From the NCBI RefSeq assembly GCF_000011065.1, contig NC_004663.1, positions 1,860,001-1,924,000 on the forward strand: DNA of 64,000 bases, in the 5' to 3' direction. The notes under the pieces were generated by a model. It made no database searches. It had not been told where the DNA came from and was given only the letters and a program-made list of their open reading frames with translations. The stretch is from Bacteroides thetaiotaomicron VPI-5482. Lineage in GTDB: Bacteria > Bacteroidota > Bacteroidia > Bacteroidales > Bacteroidaceae. The position numbers were made by a program, and so were the translations under genes. This document shows positions 1 through 8,700 of the stretch, piece after piece. Each line of letters begins with the position of its first letter. Within the stretch, counting starts at the first letter, position 1.

Positions 1-1475
1 TCACCGGCAGAGTTTACAATACGCGGAGTAAGTACACCTTCTTTAATAGTGTTTGCATCTGCATATTTACTGTCAGAAGTTACATTTTGACCTGATGTAT
101 ATTGAATGAACGCGAAGTCATACTTCAAACCATACTTAGCTTCATCTCCATAAGCCCAAACTTTATGAGTACCATCATTTTTTGTTGCTTCAGGCTGACC
201 TTCACGATTATAGTGAATTGTCAACAGATTCTTCAAATCAATAAAGCTATTATAAGCAACTGTCAAAGTAGGAGCATGTGTGATAGCACCTTCTACAGTC
301 TTGAACAACTCGTCCGGATTAGCAGATTCCCGGCAATCTTCAGCAGCTAAAGTAGCATCATTAAATGCAATAGCCTGAGGAGTAACCTTAGAAGCATAAA
401 GCAATGCGTAATCAGATGTTACAGTTGTATCTGCCTGAGCATCACTTTTTGCTTTAACAATTGCCTGCAAAGCCAAGATAGAACCTTCGCCTCCTTGTTT
501 GATGTCTTTTCCTATTGCTCTGAGTCCTACCGGAAGGATACCTTCATCAGCAGGTTTCATGTCAGCGACTTCAGGAAGAGCCACTGAAGCACGAGAAGAA
601 ATCACTTCAACATCTCTGGATACAAAAGACAAATCTTCCTTACTTACTTTTGCACTAGACGGATTCAAGTGATAATTAATATATTCAATCGGATTATATT
701 GAGCTCCGGTACCACCTGTATAGTTCCATTCTTTCGAATCAGTAATTACTTTACACAGAACTTTCTCTGCTTGCTCATCTTCCCATTGAGTAGTAGCTGC
801 AGTGCTTCCTGCCTTATATGTATAATCCAAATAAGGATATTCGATAGCTTCGATACCGTCTACAAACAAATCAGATTTGAAAACAAGACCTTTCAGAGTC
901 AATACGTCATTCAAAGCAAATGTAACAGCCTGATCTTTGTACTTAATCGTATAGCCGATAACAACGCCCTCAGCGTTTTTCTTATCTTCAATACTAAGAA
1001 CTCCGTCACCAGGTATAGTTACACCAGTTTCCTTACCATCATACATTACTTTGCCTGTCGTAGGATCCACTGTCAATTTAGAAGGATCAAAAGCATCAGG
1101 AATGGTTGGAGTTGTAGGAGCATCCGGGAATGTAATAGTACCGGACGAAACAACTTCACCGTCTTTCAACAGCGAAATTTTACCTTCCTTATCCACACTA
1201 ATTGAATAAGTCGGCAAATTCTGTCCGATAGTATAAGACACACTGTTGTTCTCTCCATCTACCACAGTCAATTTTCCCGTAGCCGGATCATAAGTAACAG
1301 ACTTTACAAAAGACCCAACTTTGGCCTGCAAATCTGAAAGACTTTTTGCGAGTTCATCGATTCTGCCGTTTACTGCATCGATGTCGTCGTCATAGTCTTT
1401 ACAAGACGTAAATGTACCTGCAGAAGACGCCAACAGCGCCCCAAACACGACTACACTTAAAAACTTTTTGTTCAT
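1..1475 (-). CDS. Phase-variable S-layer-like surface lipoprotein, cassette 1 (3' end cut off)
   Basis: The frame is open from the ATG at 1475 to the window edge, giving 491 codons with the C-terminus missing. The N-terminus is a lipoprotein signal (MNKKFLSVVVFGALLASSAG) ending in TFTSC, then KDYDDDI, an acidic stretch like the Bacteroidetes surface-export signal. A short coiled-coil stretch (IDELAKSLSDLQAKVG) and beta-rich repeats follow. The first 30 or so residues are almost the same as those of the 1206-residue protein at 5735-9355; after that the proteins share only scattered segments such as the SDLFVDGIEAI-type motif. Inference: it belongs to the family of the B. thetaiotaomicron phase-variable S-layer protein BT1927. 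The invertible promoter upstream (1657-1957) faces away, so the gene is probably silent in this assembly. The family link rests on the signal peptide, layout and promoter switch, not on an alignment. Confidence 0.75.
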   Translation of the reverse strand, partial: MNKKFLSVVVFGALLASSAGTFTSCKDYDDDIDAVNGRIDELAKSLSDLQAKVGSFVKSVTYDPATGKLTVVDGENNSVSYTIGQNLPTYSISVDKEGKISLLKDGEVVSSGTITFPDAPTTPTIPDAFDPSKLTVDPTTGKVMYDGKETGVTIPGDGVLSIEDKKNAEGVVIGYTIKYKDQAVTFALNDVLTLKGLVFKSDLFVDGIEAIEYPYLDYTYKAGSTAATTQWEDEQAEKVLCKVITDSKEWNYTGGTGAQYNPIEYINYHLNPSSAKVSKEDLSFVSRDVEVISSRASVALPEVADMKPADEGILPVGLRAIGKDIKQGGEGSILALQAIVKAKSDAQADTTVTSDYALLYASKVTPQAIAFNDATLAAEDCRESANPDELFKTVEGAITHAPTLTVAYNSFIDLKNLLTIHYNREGQPEATKNDGTHKVWAYGDEAKYGLKYDFAFIQYTSGQNVTSDSKYADANTIKEGVLTPRIVNSAG

Positions 1476-1543
1476 AATAAAAAAACTTTTAATTTATAAA
1501 TTAAATAATAAAAATATAGTCTCGCATTGTTGATTTAAAACTC

Positions 1544-1564
1544 TCATGTGTTGTCCCCATTCAT
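1544..1564 (-). CDS. Possible leader mini-ORF (MNGDNT) with strong Shine-Dalgarno
   Basis: About 70-90 bases upstream of the lipoprotein start, the minus strand carries a full AGGAGGT (1581-1575), then 10 bases, then an ATG with six codons and a stop. Strong Shine-Dalgarno sequences are uncommon in Bacteroides. Cassette 2 has the same arrangement at 9433-9477 with a different peptide, so the position is conserved and the peptide is not. It lies outside the invertible segment and would be transcribed only when the promoter is ON. It may instead be a ribosome standby site. Confidence 0.35.
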   Translation of the reverse strand: MNGDNT

Positions 1565-1656
1565 TTTCAGTATAACCTCCTTTTCTTTTTTGTTTTACTT
1601 GTGTTCATACTCCACAGGGGGATGAACAAGAAACTTACTCCCAATACTTTTTACCC

Positions 1657-1675
1657 GTTACTTTGTAGGTAACGG
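1657..1675 (+). repeat. Left inverted repeat of invertible segment 1
   Basis: The 19 bases GTTACTTTGTAGGTAACGG occur here and, reverse-complemented, at 1939-1957. The site is itself a recombinase core: arms GTTAC and GTAAC around a 7-base asymmetric spacer, TTTGTAG. Locally the arms extend to CCCGTTAC/GTAACGGG (1654-1676). Confidence 0.9.
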
Positions 1676-1891
1676 GAAAACCTTTGTACCTGCCCTGAGA
1701 GGGTAGATAATACTGAAAAATCATTTGTTGAATGCTGAAACATCTTTACCCCTGCTTCTAAGAGGCGGCAGAGGGGAGGGAAATCTATTATCTAAAATTA
1801 AAAGCTACAAAAGTTTAATGCTAAGAAATCCGCTGTTTTATCGTGTTATTTGTCTTTTTTTAGTTGTTTATCAGAAAAAATATCATTTTTG

Positions 1892-1923
1892 TTTGCATGT
1901 TTTCCAAAATATATCCATCTTTG
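1892..1923 (+). promoter_or_regulatory. Promoter inside invertible segment 1
   Basis: A -33 TTTG (1892-1895), a 20-base spacer and a -7 CATCTTTG (1916-1923; consensus TAnnTTTG, seven of eight) fit the Bacteroides housekeeping promoter. Transcription would start near 1930 and run through the right repeat into the recombinase gene in the antisense direction. Confidence 0.7.
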
Positions 1924-1938
1924 CAACGCTATTCAGCT

Positions 1939-1957
1939 CCGTTACCTACAAAGTAAC
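1939..1957 (-). repeat. Right inverted repeat of invertible segment 1
   Basis: This is the exact reverse complement of 1657-1675, reading CCGTTACCTACAAAGTAAC on the plus strand. It ends 11 bases before the stop codon of the recombinase gene. Confidence 0.9.
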
Positions 1958-1968
1958 AGCACTAATAA

Positions 1969-2907
1969 TCAAGCTATTAATCCAGTAACTATCCGTTTCA
2001 CAAAATCCGTTACCAGTTGATTGGCTTCATCAATTTTCTTATTTCTAAAAGGTTTCAAATACGTCTCCGTTACCGTAATGGACGAATGCCCCATTGCTTC
2101 GGAAATAATACCCGGATGAATTTCGCAATAATAAGCTGTTGTTGCCCACGTATGGCGTGCCGTGTATGAGCTCAGCCTGTCGCCCAGCCCTAATAATTGC
2201 CCCAGCAACAACAGTTGCTGATTGAAGCTGCGCAATGCCAACTGGTATTCACGATACGCCTCCTTCGTCCCTTCACGGCTCTCCAAAAGAGAGAACAGAT
2301 AAGGAGAAGAACTGTCACGGTTCATATACCTCTTTAATAAGACCATCGCTTCCCGAGTCAACGTTACTGACAGGGGACGACCGGTCTTCCGCCTGCGATA
2401 AGTGATCACATTGTCGTGCAAATCACTTTTACGCAAATAAGCAAGATCGACAAAAGGCAGACCACGGAGAAGAAACATCAGGACAAACAGTTCCTGTGTA
2501 CGACGCATAGCAGGAGTCACGGCAGGAGACGAAGGTAATTTGGCAAAAACCTTCTGCATATCCTCATCACACAACGCCCGCTTACGGTCCGCACGCGTGC
2601 CGGTATATACAGAACGAAACAGATGCGGTACATAAACAGCCCCACGACAATCTACCGCACGATTATAGACCGCACGAAATGTGCGTAAATAAGTAGATAC
2701 AGTATTCCAACTGCATCCCCGGCCACGAAGGTGAATCTCGAAGCCCTTTAACCACTCAGGGGTTACCTCATGAAATGTAAAATCCCCTTTCCCACGATAA
2801 GCAATGATGGCATTGAGACTGCTACGGTAGACGTGCGCAGTACCAAAGTTTCCCTCCATCTGTAGTCCCTTGGCTACTTGCTTCATAAATGCTACTACTT
2901 TTAACAT
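1969..2907 (-). CDS. Tyrosine recombinase (DNA invertase), cassette 1
   Basis: A 312-residue phage-integrase-family recombinase with an N-terminal SAM-like core-binding region (about 10-100) and a catalytic domain. Visible catalytic elements are the first Arg in RGLPFVDLAYL, a Lys in RRRKTGRPL, SSYTARHTWAT (the usual first His of HxxR is replaced by Tyr, as is common in Bacteroides enzymes), GHSS, and the nucleophile Tyr in ETYLKPF. The start is placed at the ATG at 2907, not the GTG at 2916, because the paralogue at 9864-10802 then has the same length. Its stop codon lies next to the right inverted repeat. Inference: it flips the neighbouring promoter segment, like the local Tsr-type inversion systems of B. 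fragilis. Its first ~112 residues match the paralogue exactly; the rest has diverged. Confidence 0.9.
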   Translation of the reverse strand: MLKVVAFMKQVAKGLQMEGNFGTAHVYRSSLNAIIAYRGKGDFTFHEVTPEWLKGFEIHLRGRGCSWNTVSTYLRTFRAVYNRAVDCRGAVYVPHLFRSVYTGTRADRKRALCDEDMQKVFAKLPSSPAVTPAMRRTQELFVLMFLLRGLPFVDLAYLRKSDLHDNVITYRRRKTGRPLSVTLTREAMVLLKRYMNRDSSSPYLFSLLESREGTKEAYREYQLALRSFNQQLLLLGQLLGLGDRLSSYTARHTWATTAYYCEIHPGIISEAMGHSSITVTETYLKPFRNKKIDEANQLVTDFVKRIVTGLIA

Positions 2908-3141
2908 TTTAATCACTATTAAATAAATTACGCGATAAATATAAGGGTATTTTCGTAACCAAAGCTATCCGATACACATATATTCATTCATTTTAGAGTT
3001 GTCCGGACGGTATGTGAATCAATGACCGGCATATGAAACTAACAAAAAAGAAAGCTGGTATGTTTCAGTAGGATTCCCCACAAAATATAATTGCAGACAG
3101 ATAAAATCATCATTATCGTAACAAGCAGACAGAAGATTCAT

Positions 3142-3149
3142 TATCTTTG
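3142..3149 (+). promoter_or_regulatory. Promoter -7 element for the Rpn-type gene
   Basis: TATCTTTG matches the Bacteroides -7 consensus TAnnTTTG and lies 31 bases before the ATG at 3181. No clear -33 TTTG was seen at the usual distance. Confidence 0.45.
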
Positions 3150-3180
3150 TGGAGTCGCAAACAACTAATAAACAGAAATA

Positions 3181-4005
3181 ATGACGAAATTTATTAATCC
3201 ATTTACCGATGTAGGATTTAAAAAAATCTTCGGGCAGGAAATGACCAAAGACTTGTTAATTGATTTCCTGAACGACCTGCTGGTAGATGAAAAACATATA
3301 ATAGACATAACCTTTCTCGATAAGGAAATACTGCCCGAGTATATGGGCGACCGAGGGGTGATCTATGATATATATTGCACTGCCGAAAATGGAGAGCAAT
3401 TCATTGTAGAGATGCAAAACAAGCAGCATGTACACTTTCGTGAACGTGCCTTGTATTACCTTTCAAAGACTGTTGCCCGGCAGGGTGAGAAAGGAGCCGA
3501 ATGGAAGTTTGACCTGAAAGCCGTATATGGTGTGTTCTTTATGAACTTCCGGTTGGACAATTTGCCGCATAAGCTTCGTACGGATATTGTGCTTACAGAT
3601 CGTGACACGCACGAACAATTTTCCGACAAGCTTCGTTTTATTTTTATCGAGTTGCCTGCTTTTTCGAAGGAGGAGCAAGAGTGTGAAACTGACTTTGAAC
3701 GATGGATTTATGTACTGAAGAATATGGAAACGTTGAAAAGATTGCCATTCAAAGCCCGTAAATCGGTTTTTGAGAAATTAGAGAAGATCGTAGATATCGC
3801 TTCGCTTTCAAAAGAGGAGCGGATGAAGTATGATGAAAGCATCAAAGTGTACCGGGATAATCTCGTGACGCTGGAATTTGCAGAACAGAAGGGACGTGCA
3901 GAAGGCAAAGAAGAAACTGCCCGAAACCTGAAAAAGATGGGAGTTTCACTGGAAATCATCTCCAAAGCTACCGGATTGAGCATAGAGAAAATAGAAGCAT
4001 TATAG
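3181..4005 (+). CDS. Rpn family PD-(D/E)XK nuclease/putative transposase
   Basis: A 274-residue protein starting MTKFINPFTDVGFKKIFGQE, the hallmark of the Rpn/PDDEXK_2 family (recombination-promoting nuclease, often annotated as transposase). The nuclease core is about residues 1-170, with DRGVIYDIYC and FIVEMQNKQH supplying the D and ExQ-type catalytic residues. The C-terminal tail (GKEETARNLKKMGVSLEII...GLSIEKI) is the short helical element typical of the family. Members are usually multicopy and variable in Bacteroides. It lies alone between the two phase-variation cassettes, with its own promoter and terminator. The biological role of the family is not settled. Confidence 0.85.
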   Translation: MTKFINPFTDVGFKKIFGQEMTKDLLIDFLNDLLVDEKHIIDITFLDKEILPEYMGDRGVIYDIYCTAENGEQFIVEMQNKQHVHFRERALYYLSKTVARQGEKGAEWKFDLKAVYGVFFMNFRLDNLPHKLRTDIVLTDRDTHEQFSDKLRFIFIELPAFSKEEQECETDFERWIYVLKNMETLKRLPFKARKSVFEKLEKIVDIASLSKEERMKYDESIKVYRDNLVTLEFAEQKGRAEGKEETARNLKKMGVSLEIISKATGLSIEKIEAL

Positions 4006-4054
4006 TTGTTACCGTCTACCTGTAGAGGAGTGCTCGGTAAATATCCCATATTGT

Positions 4055-4107
4055 AAGATGAAGATCAAAGGTTAACTTTAAGTTTGCTTTGATCTTCATC
4101 TTTCTTA
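4055..4107 (+). terminator. Terminator after the Rpn-type gene
   Basis: A perfect 16-bp inverted repeat (AAGATGAAGATCAAAG at 4055-4070, complement at 4087-4102) with a 16-base loop, followed by T-rich sequence. Confidence 0.8.
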
Positions 4108-4165
4108 TTTAATGTAAGTTTGATATCCCCCCTCTTCCTTTATCGGAAACAAAATTGTATAGTAA

Positions 4166-4212
4166 AAACAAAAAAAGAGGATGCCACTAGGGAAAAAGGG
4201 CGGGCATCCTCT
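4166..4212 (-). terminator. Terminator of the OmpA-family transcript
   Basis: A 10-bp stem (GGCATCCTCT/AGAGGATGCC; 4176-4185 with 4203-4212) is followed on the minus strand by a run of U. It lies about 250 bases beyond the stop codon at 4461, implying a long 3' untranslated region. Confidence 0.75.
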
Positions 4213-4460
4213 TAAGGGGACAGAATAAGATGCACTTTCACAAGTACGGTCTTACGCTGCTACTCTCCCCGATACAATTTCTTCACATTTAAGTGAAGAA
4301 AGGGGTCTATTGCGGAAATACAGACTTTCGCAAGCATATATTTCCTAATGCTCTCACACGGAGGTTCTCGTACAAGTACGAAAAAAAATGTGGGGAACAA
4401 ACACTCCGCATGAGAATAGGGAATATCTTTTTTAAGAAAAGGATCTTCTTAATGTAGACA
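4213..4460 (-). ncRNA. Highly structured 3' region of the OmpA transcript; candidate small RNA
   Basis: No protein gene is visible in these 248 bases, but the minus-strand RNA can fold extensively. A long stem pairs 4404-4426 with 4338-4363 (CTCATGCGGAG with CTCCGTGTGAG, using G-U pairs). Its loop contains a second hairpin, TCGTAC/GTACGA (4368-4381). A separate hairpin, TTTCTTCAC/GTGAAGAAA (4278-4301), is enclosed by CCCC and GGGG. The region ends at the terminator at 4166-4212. It does not look like tmRNA, RNase P or SRP RNA. It may be a 3'-UTR-derived small RNA; no separate internal promoter was found. Confidence 0.4.
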
Positions 4461-5555
4461 TCATTCTGCTATACAGATACAAACACGATTTTCTTCCGGT
4501 TTCTGATAAGGCTGTACCGTATCTCCTTTATAACTAGTAATAATTCTATCTGCTGCTATTCCTTTAGCTTTCAAGGCTTCTACAACATTTTTGGCACGTT
4601 TTTCCGACAAAGTCATATTAATTTTCGGGTTACCGGTTTCTTTGTCGGCATATCCGGTTACAGCAACTTTACTGGTTGGGTTTTTCTCCATATATTTAAT
4701 CATAGCATCAATCTTTGCCAACTGATCATTTTGCAGAAGTGCAGAGTTTAACGCAAAGAATATATTCTGTTTCATCGGCTCAACAACTACTACAGGTTTC
4801 GGTTCTGGCTCTTTTGCAACAACAGGTTCCGGTTTAGGCTGTTCTACGACTGCAGGTTCCGGTTCGTAATATACGGGAGCTGTTTTGGTATAGCTTTTTC
4901 CCAGTTTAATGGTCAAGCCAACGAGTGCGTTCAGCTGCCAGTCACAGTTACCGGCTTTCTTTGAGTTGAACTTGTCGGATAAAGCGTTGGCGTTAGCTTC
5001 GATATTGATGGCCAAGCGGTCATTCAGGCGAAGGTCACAACCCAAGCCAAAACGTCCGGCGACAAGAAACTTGCCTTCTTGCCAGAGATATTCCAGTTCA
5101 TAGGTGCGGGTGTCGAGTGCATTCGCTTCATCGTTATCGAAACCACGATTGAGCCCTACACCACCAAAAAGGTAGCCATTGAAAACACGTTTCGGGTTGA
5201 AGCCACAGAACAAAGTGCTGAGATCAGCCATAATATCAATGTTTCCCTGAAGATATTTGTACTGGTAGGTTTGTTCCGGAGTTACCCATCCACCCTTTGC
5301 CTGCCATCCACTACCACCGATACGTGCTCCGAATGCAGGGGCAAACTTATATCCTATATTGATGGCGGCGGCAGGAGACATCAGATCGGTAAACTTGGCT
5401 TCGCCTACGGTATGTGCGGCTCCTACTTGTGCCTGGATAAACCAATGAGGTTTGAATACGGTTTTACCTTCTTCCTTGATTTGTCGTTGCTCCTGAGCAA
5501 ATACTACTGTACCACTCATTGCAAGTATGGCTACTAATAAATTTCTTATTTTCAT
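4461..5555 (-). CDS. OmpA family outer-membrane protein
   Basis: A 364-residue protein with a signal peptide (cut after VVFAQ), an N-terminal beta-barrel of about 200 residues (FIQAQVGAAHTVGEAKF ... LVGLTIKLG), a Pro/Glu/Val-rich linker (residues about 225-255: EPEPAVVEQPKPEP), and a C-terminal OmpA-like peptidoglycan-binding domain. That domain includes IFFALNSALL, VTGYADKETGNP, NMTLSEKRAKNVVEAL and GIAADRI. It probably anchors the outer membrane to peptidoglycan, like the abundant OmpA proteins of Bacteroides. It sits between the two S-layer-like cassettes and is transcribed in the same direction as them, with its own terminator and a long structured 3' region. Confidence 0.9.
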   Translation of the reverse strand: MKIRNLLVAILAMSGTVVFAQEQRQIKEEGKTVFKPHWFIQAQVGAAHTVGEAKFTDLMSPAAAINIGYKFAPAFGARIGGSGWQAKGGWVTPEQTYQYKYLQGNIDIMADLSTLFCGFNPKRVFNGYLFGGVGLNRGFDNDEANALDTRTYELEYLWQEGKFLVAGRFGLGCDLRLNDRLAINIEANANALSDKFNSKKAGNCDWQLNALVGLTIKLGKSYTKTAPVYYEPEPAVVEQPKPEPVVAKEPEPKPVVVVEPMKQNIFFALNSALLQNDQLAKIDAMIKYMEKNPTSKVAVTGYADKETGNPKINMTLSEKRAKNVVEALKAKGIAADRIITSYKGDTVQPYQKPEENRVCICIAE

Positions 5556-5654
5556 AATGTTATGTATTTAATGTCTTGTTACAGAAATCTCATACGATAT
5601 GTCACAACTATATATCAGGCAAATCTTATCACCCAATATATGCTTTGTTATATG

Positions 5655-5690
5655 AAAAGGGTGCTCTGACTAGAGCAGAGCACCCTTCCT
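5655..5690 (-). terminator. Terminator of the cassette 2 lipoprotein gene
   Basis: A perfect 12-bp stem (AAGGGTGCTCTG at 5657-5668, complement at 5676-5687) followed on the minus strand by TTTTC, just downstream of the stop codon at 5735. Confidence 0.85.
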
Positions 5691-5734
5691 GAAATAATAT
5701 GTGTCTAAAAATTGATAGACAACATTTTGATCTT

Positions 5735-8700
5735 TTAGTTCTTCGGATTAACTGTAATAGTCAATGTGGAAGAAAGTGTTCCCCAACCGTAGTTTACAGT
5801 AGCAGGAATAAAGATCTTGTAAGCGTATTCAATCGGTGAATCCACATTTACATACTTAACGGTATTACCAACTTGTTCTAAAGTAGTCTTAGCAGGCAGC
5901 TTACCACCATTGTATTTCAAGTCTGTAGTAACTTTAGTAATATCAAGTTTCACATCGCTGAATTCTCCATAATAGAACCAGTATTGTCCGAGATTAATAA
6001 CTGAGCTACCGAATGTAGTCTTAGTCCATTCCCAACATCCTGATTTCTGACCATAAGATTCTCCATCAAATGTAGGCATAGGTGTATGTTCATGCTTTTT
6101 AGCAACGTAGTCACCAGGAACAACGACTATTTCAGCCGGAACATAATCAATATTTGCTACATAGGTATATTCTACATGAGAACCCTTTATCACAGGAATT
6201 TCCGTAAAATTATAAGTTGAACCGAAGTTTACATATCCTTCAGGAGTTCCCTCACGTTCTTGTACTTCCAGCATAGCCATCGCTTCAGCCTGAGTCAACA
6301 TTGCACCTACAGAATAGGTTTTTTCTATCACATCCTCGGTAGAAGTTCCCGGTTTCCAATAATTAACCTTAGATGTTCCACTATACATAGTAAGATCTGA
6401 TGCAGTAACGAAGTCAACTTTTCCATAAGTAACATTCAGACTAGCCGGAGTTTTCACATAGCTATGTTCTGGAACCCATTCATATTCTGTTGTACAAACT
6501 TGTTTCCAGTATGAAGAAATATCTTCAGTTTCTACTACACTCGGAGATACAATAGCATTACCGCTCCAATCCATCAACAAGCCATTCCACTGGAAGTTAG
6601 CAACATCACCACCTGTTATAGCGTCTGTCAGAGTAACTCCACTAGGCATATTCAAGCTTACAGGACGGATGAAATTAACCATAAATTCATTGACAGTAAT
6701 CTGATCACCGCTTTCCAATGTATAGATATGTGCAACAGAAGCTTGCAGACCGCCTGCGCTATTCAAAGCAAGCTTAACATCAGCATCATTCTTATCCAAT
6801 GAGATCGTTTTTCCACTGATCTTAACACCTGCTAAGACTTTGCTTGTAGCAACTCCGTTAGAATAAGTCTTAGTTACAACATAACGGTCTGTTACACAAT
6901 TTGGAAGTCCTTTTACGTTATATTTATCGTAAGCAAGATTCAGTTCTTGATGGATCTGGCATCCGTCTGCAGGATCTTCCGGAGTATTAGGTACTACAGC
7001 ATTCACCTTAAAGAACTTCATATCACCATCAATAGTCTGCCAATACAGTTCGTTCTTCACTGCATCTAAGCTAGCTTTCGGCAATTTCACATTTACAGCA
7101 AACTTGAATGTGATTGCATCAGGATATTTAGAAGATTGCAGTTTATTCTGAACAGTGATAGTAGCAACAAATTCAGAACCAGTAGCACTAATAGCACCAA
7201 GCTGACCGTGTTTGAATGACCAGACAACCTTCTTAGTTGCTGTACCTACTGAAGTAGCACCAGCTACAATTTTCGGGAAATCAACACCAGTTACCAGTTT
7301 GCCATTCTTCTTAACAGATGCAACAGCAGTAGAAACATCGTATGTATTCCAGAATGTCTCATGACTCATACCAATATTAGTACCATCAGTTATCTTACGA
7401 TAAACATTCTCACGGATATATTCTTCTGTAATAGTATATGTTGCTTCTGTATCAGCACATTTGAATACCAATTCTTCAGCCGGATTACCTACCGTGAAAT
7501 CAGGTTGTTTTTCTGCAGTGAATTTAATTTTCACAAATCCGCGACGTACCACGTTGCCATTTTCGTCTACCAATTCAACTTTCAAGATCGGAGTACGACC
7601 AAATGCTTCCGGATTGAAACCTTCTGCCTGGAACAAACCTTTCTCAACATCATTACACTTAACCCATTTCTGCTGATTAGTTTCAGTTTTACCTTCTTCA
7701 AGATTAAAATCCGTAGTAGCTACAGCAAATCTGTATGACAGTTTATAGGCTTCAATCGGGAATTCATCATGACCAGTAGATACATTTTCATTATTGAGAC
7801 AAGTTGCAACCAGTTTTTTCAAGTCGAATACTTGATCATAAGGAGTCTCGTAGCGAGGTTCTTCTTTCGTACAAGCATCGAATGTAGTTGCATAATGAGC
7901 AGCATTACCACCTTCAAACAAAGTTTCCTTATCAGCGATACGAACATCTTCAGCAGCCAAAATATTATCATATACAGCTACATACGGAGAAGTAATGACG
8001 GCATTTTTCTCATCTTGATCAATTGCATCACCTTTCAGAGTAGCTTGCAAAGCGATCAGATTCGTTCTGTCAAGTTCCGGCTGAGTAGTGTGAGAATTAA
8101 GACGAAGAAGTTGGAAGTCAACAGTTCCTGTTGCGGGGTTAGCAACCGGTTCGCCAACAATCTCAACCAACTTACTTGCAGCAATTGCACGAGTTGTTTC
8201 AACAACTTCTGCAGTGCGGTCGATATAGCTATAGTCAGCATTTGCCAACTTAAAGCTTGCCGGATTGAAATGATAGCTAGCAGTCGCCAAAGCAGCTGTA
8301 GAGAATTGATAGCTCTTTGCTGGGATGCTGGCATTTTCATCTTTCACATCCATTGGAGAATATTGCAAGGAAGTGAATCTTACAGCTTCAATACCGTCAA
8401 CGAACAAGTCGGGAGCAAGCGAGATGCTTGACAGACGGCAAGTTACCAATGTATGCAGACCAGTCAGGTTCGTATTGATATTTCCAATCTTAGTATTGAT
8501 TTCTTTAATAGAAGCCTGAATGTCTTTTACATTCTTCTTAATAGCATCCAATTCATCTGTTATCTTTGTTTCCAGATCACTGATAGCGGTTTTATTTGCA
8601 CCGATCAAATCTTTCAGACCGCCTTTACCATCAATTTCCTTCCACAAAGCAGCCAAATCATCCTGTGCAGCTTTGATATCATCCTGTGCTGCTTTAATAT

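Larger units (their letters stand above)
1657..1957. promoter_or_regulatory. Invertible promoter segment 1 (OFF orientation)
   Basis: A segment of about 300 bp is bounded by inverted 19-bp recombinase sites and lies between a surface-lipoprotein gene and a tyrosine-recombinase gene. It contains one convincing Bacteroides promoter, at 1892-1923, which reads to the right, away from the lipoprotein gene on the minus strand. Inversion would point it at that gene. Segment 2 (9554-9853) is nearly the same in sequence and length. The left half also contains a GC-rich inverted repeat (CCCCTGC with GCAGAGGGG, about 1750-1776). Confidence 0.85.

Noticed and set aside
3181..4005. Complete insertion sequence around the Rpn-type gene
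   Set aside because: No terminal inverted repeats or target duplication were found at its flanks; Rpn proteins often stand alone.
4213..4460. tmRNA, RNase P RNA or SRP RNA
   Set aside because: The conserved core sequences of these RNAs were not found; only the general folding is clear.
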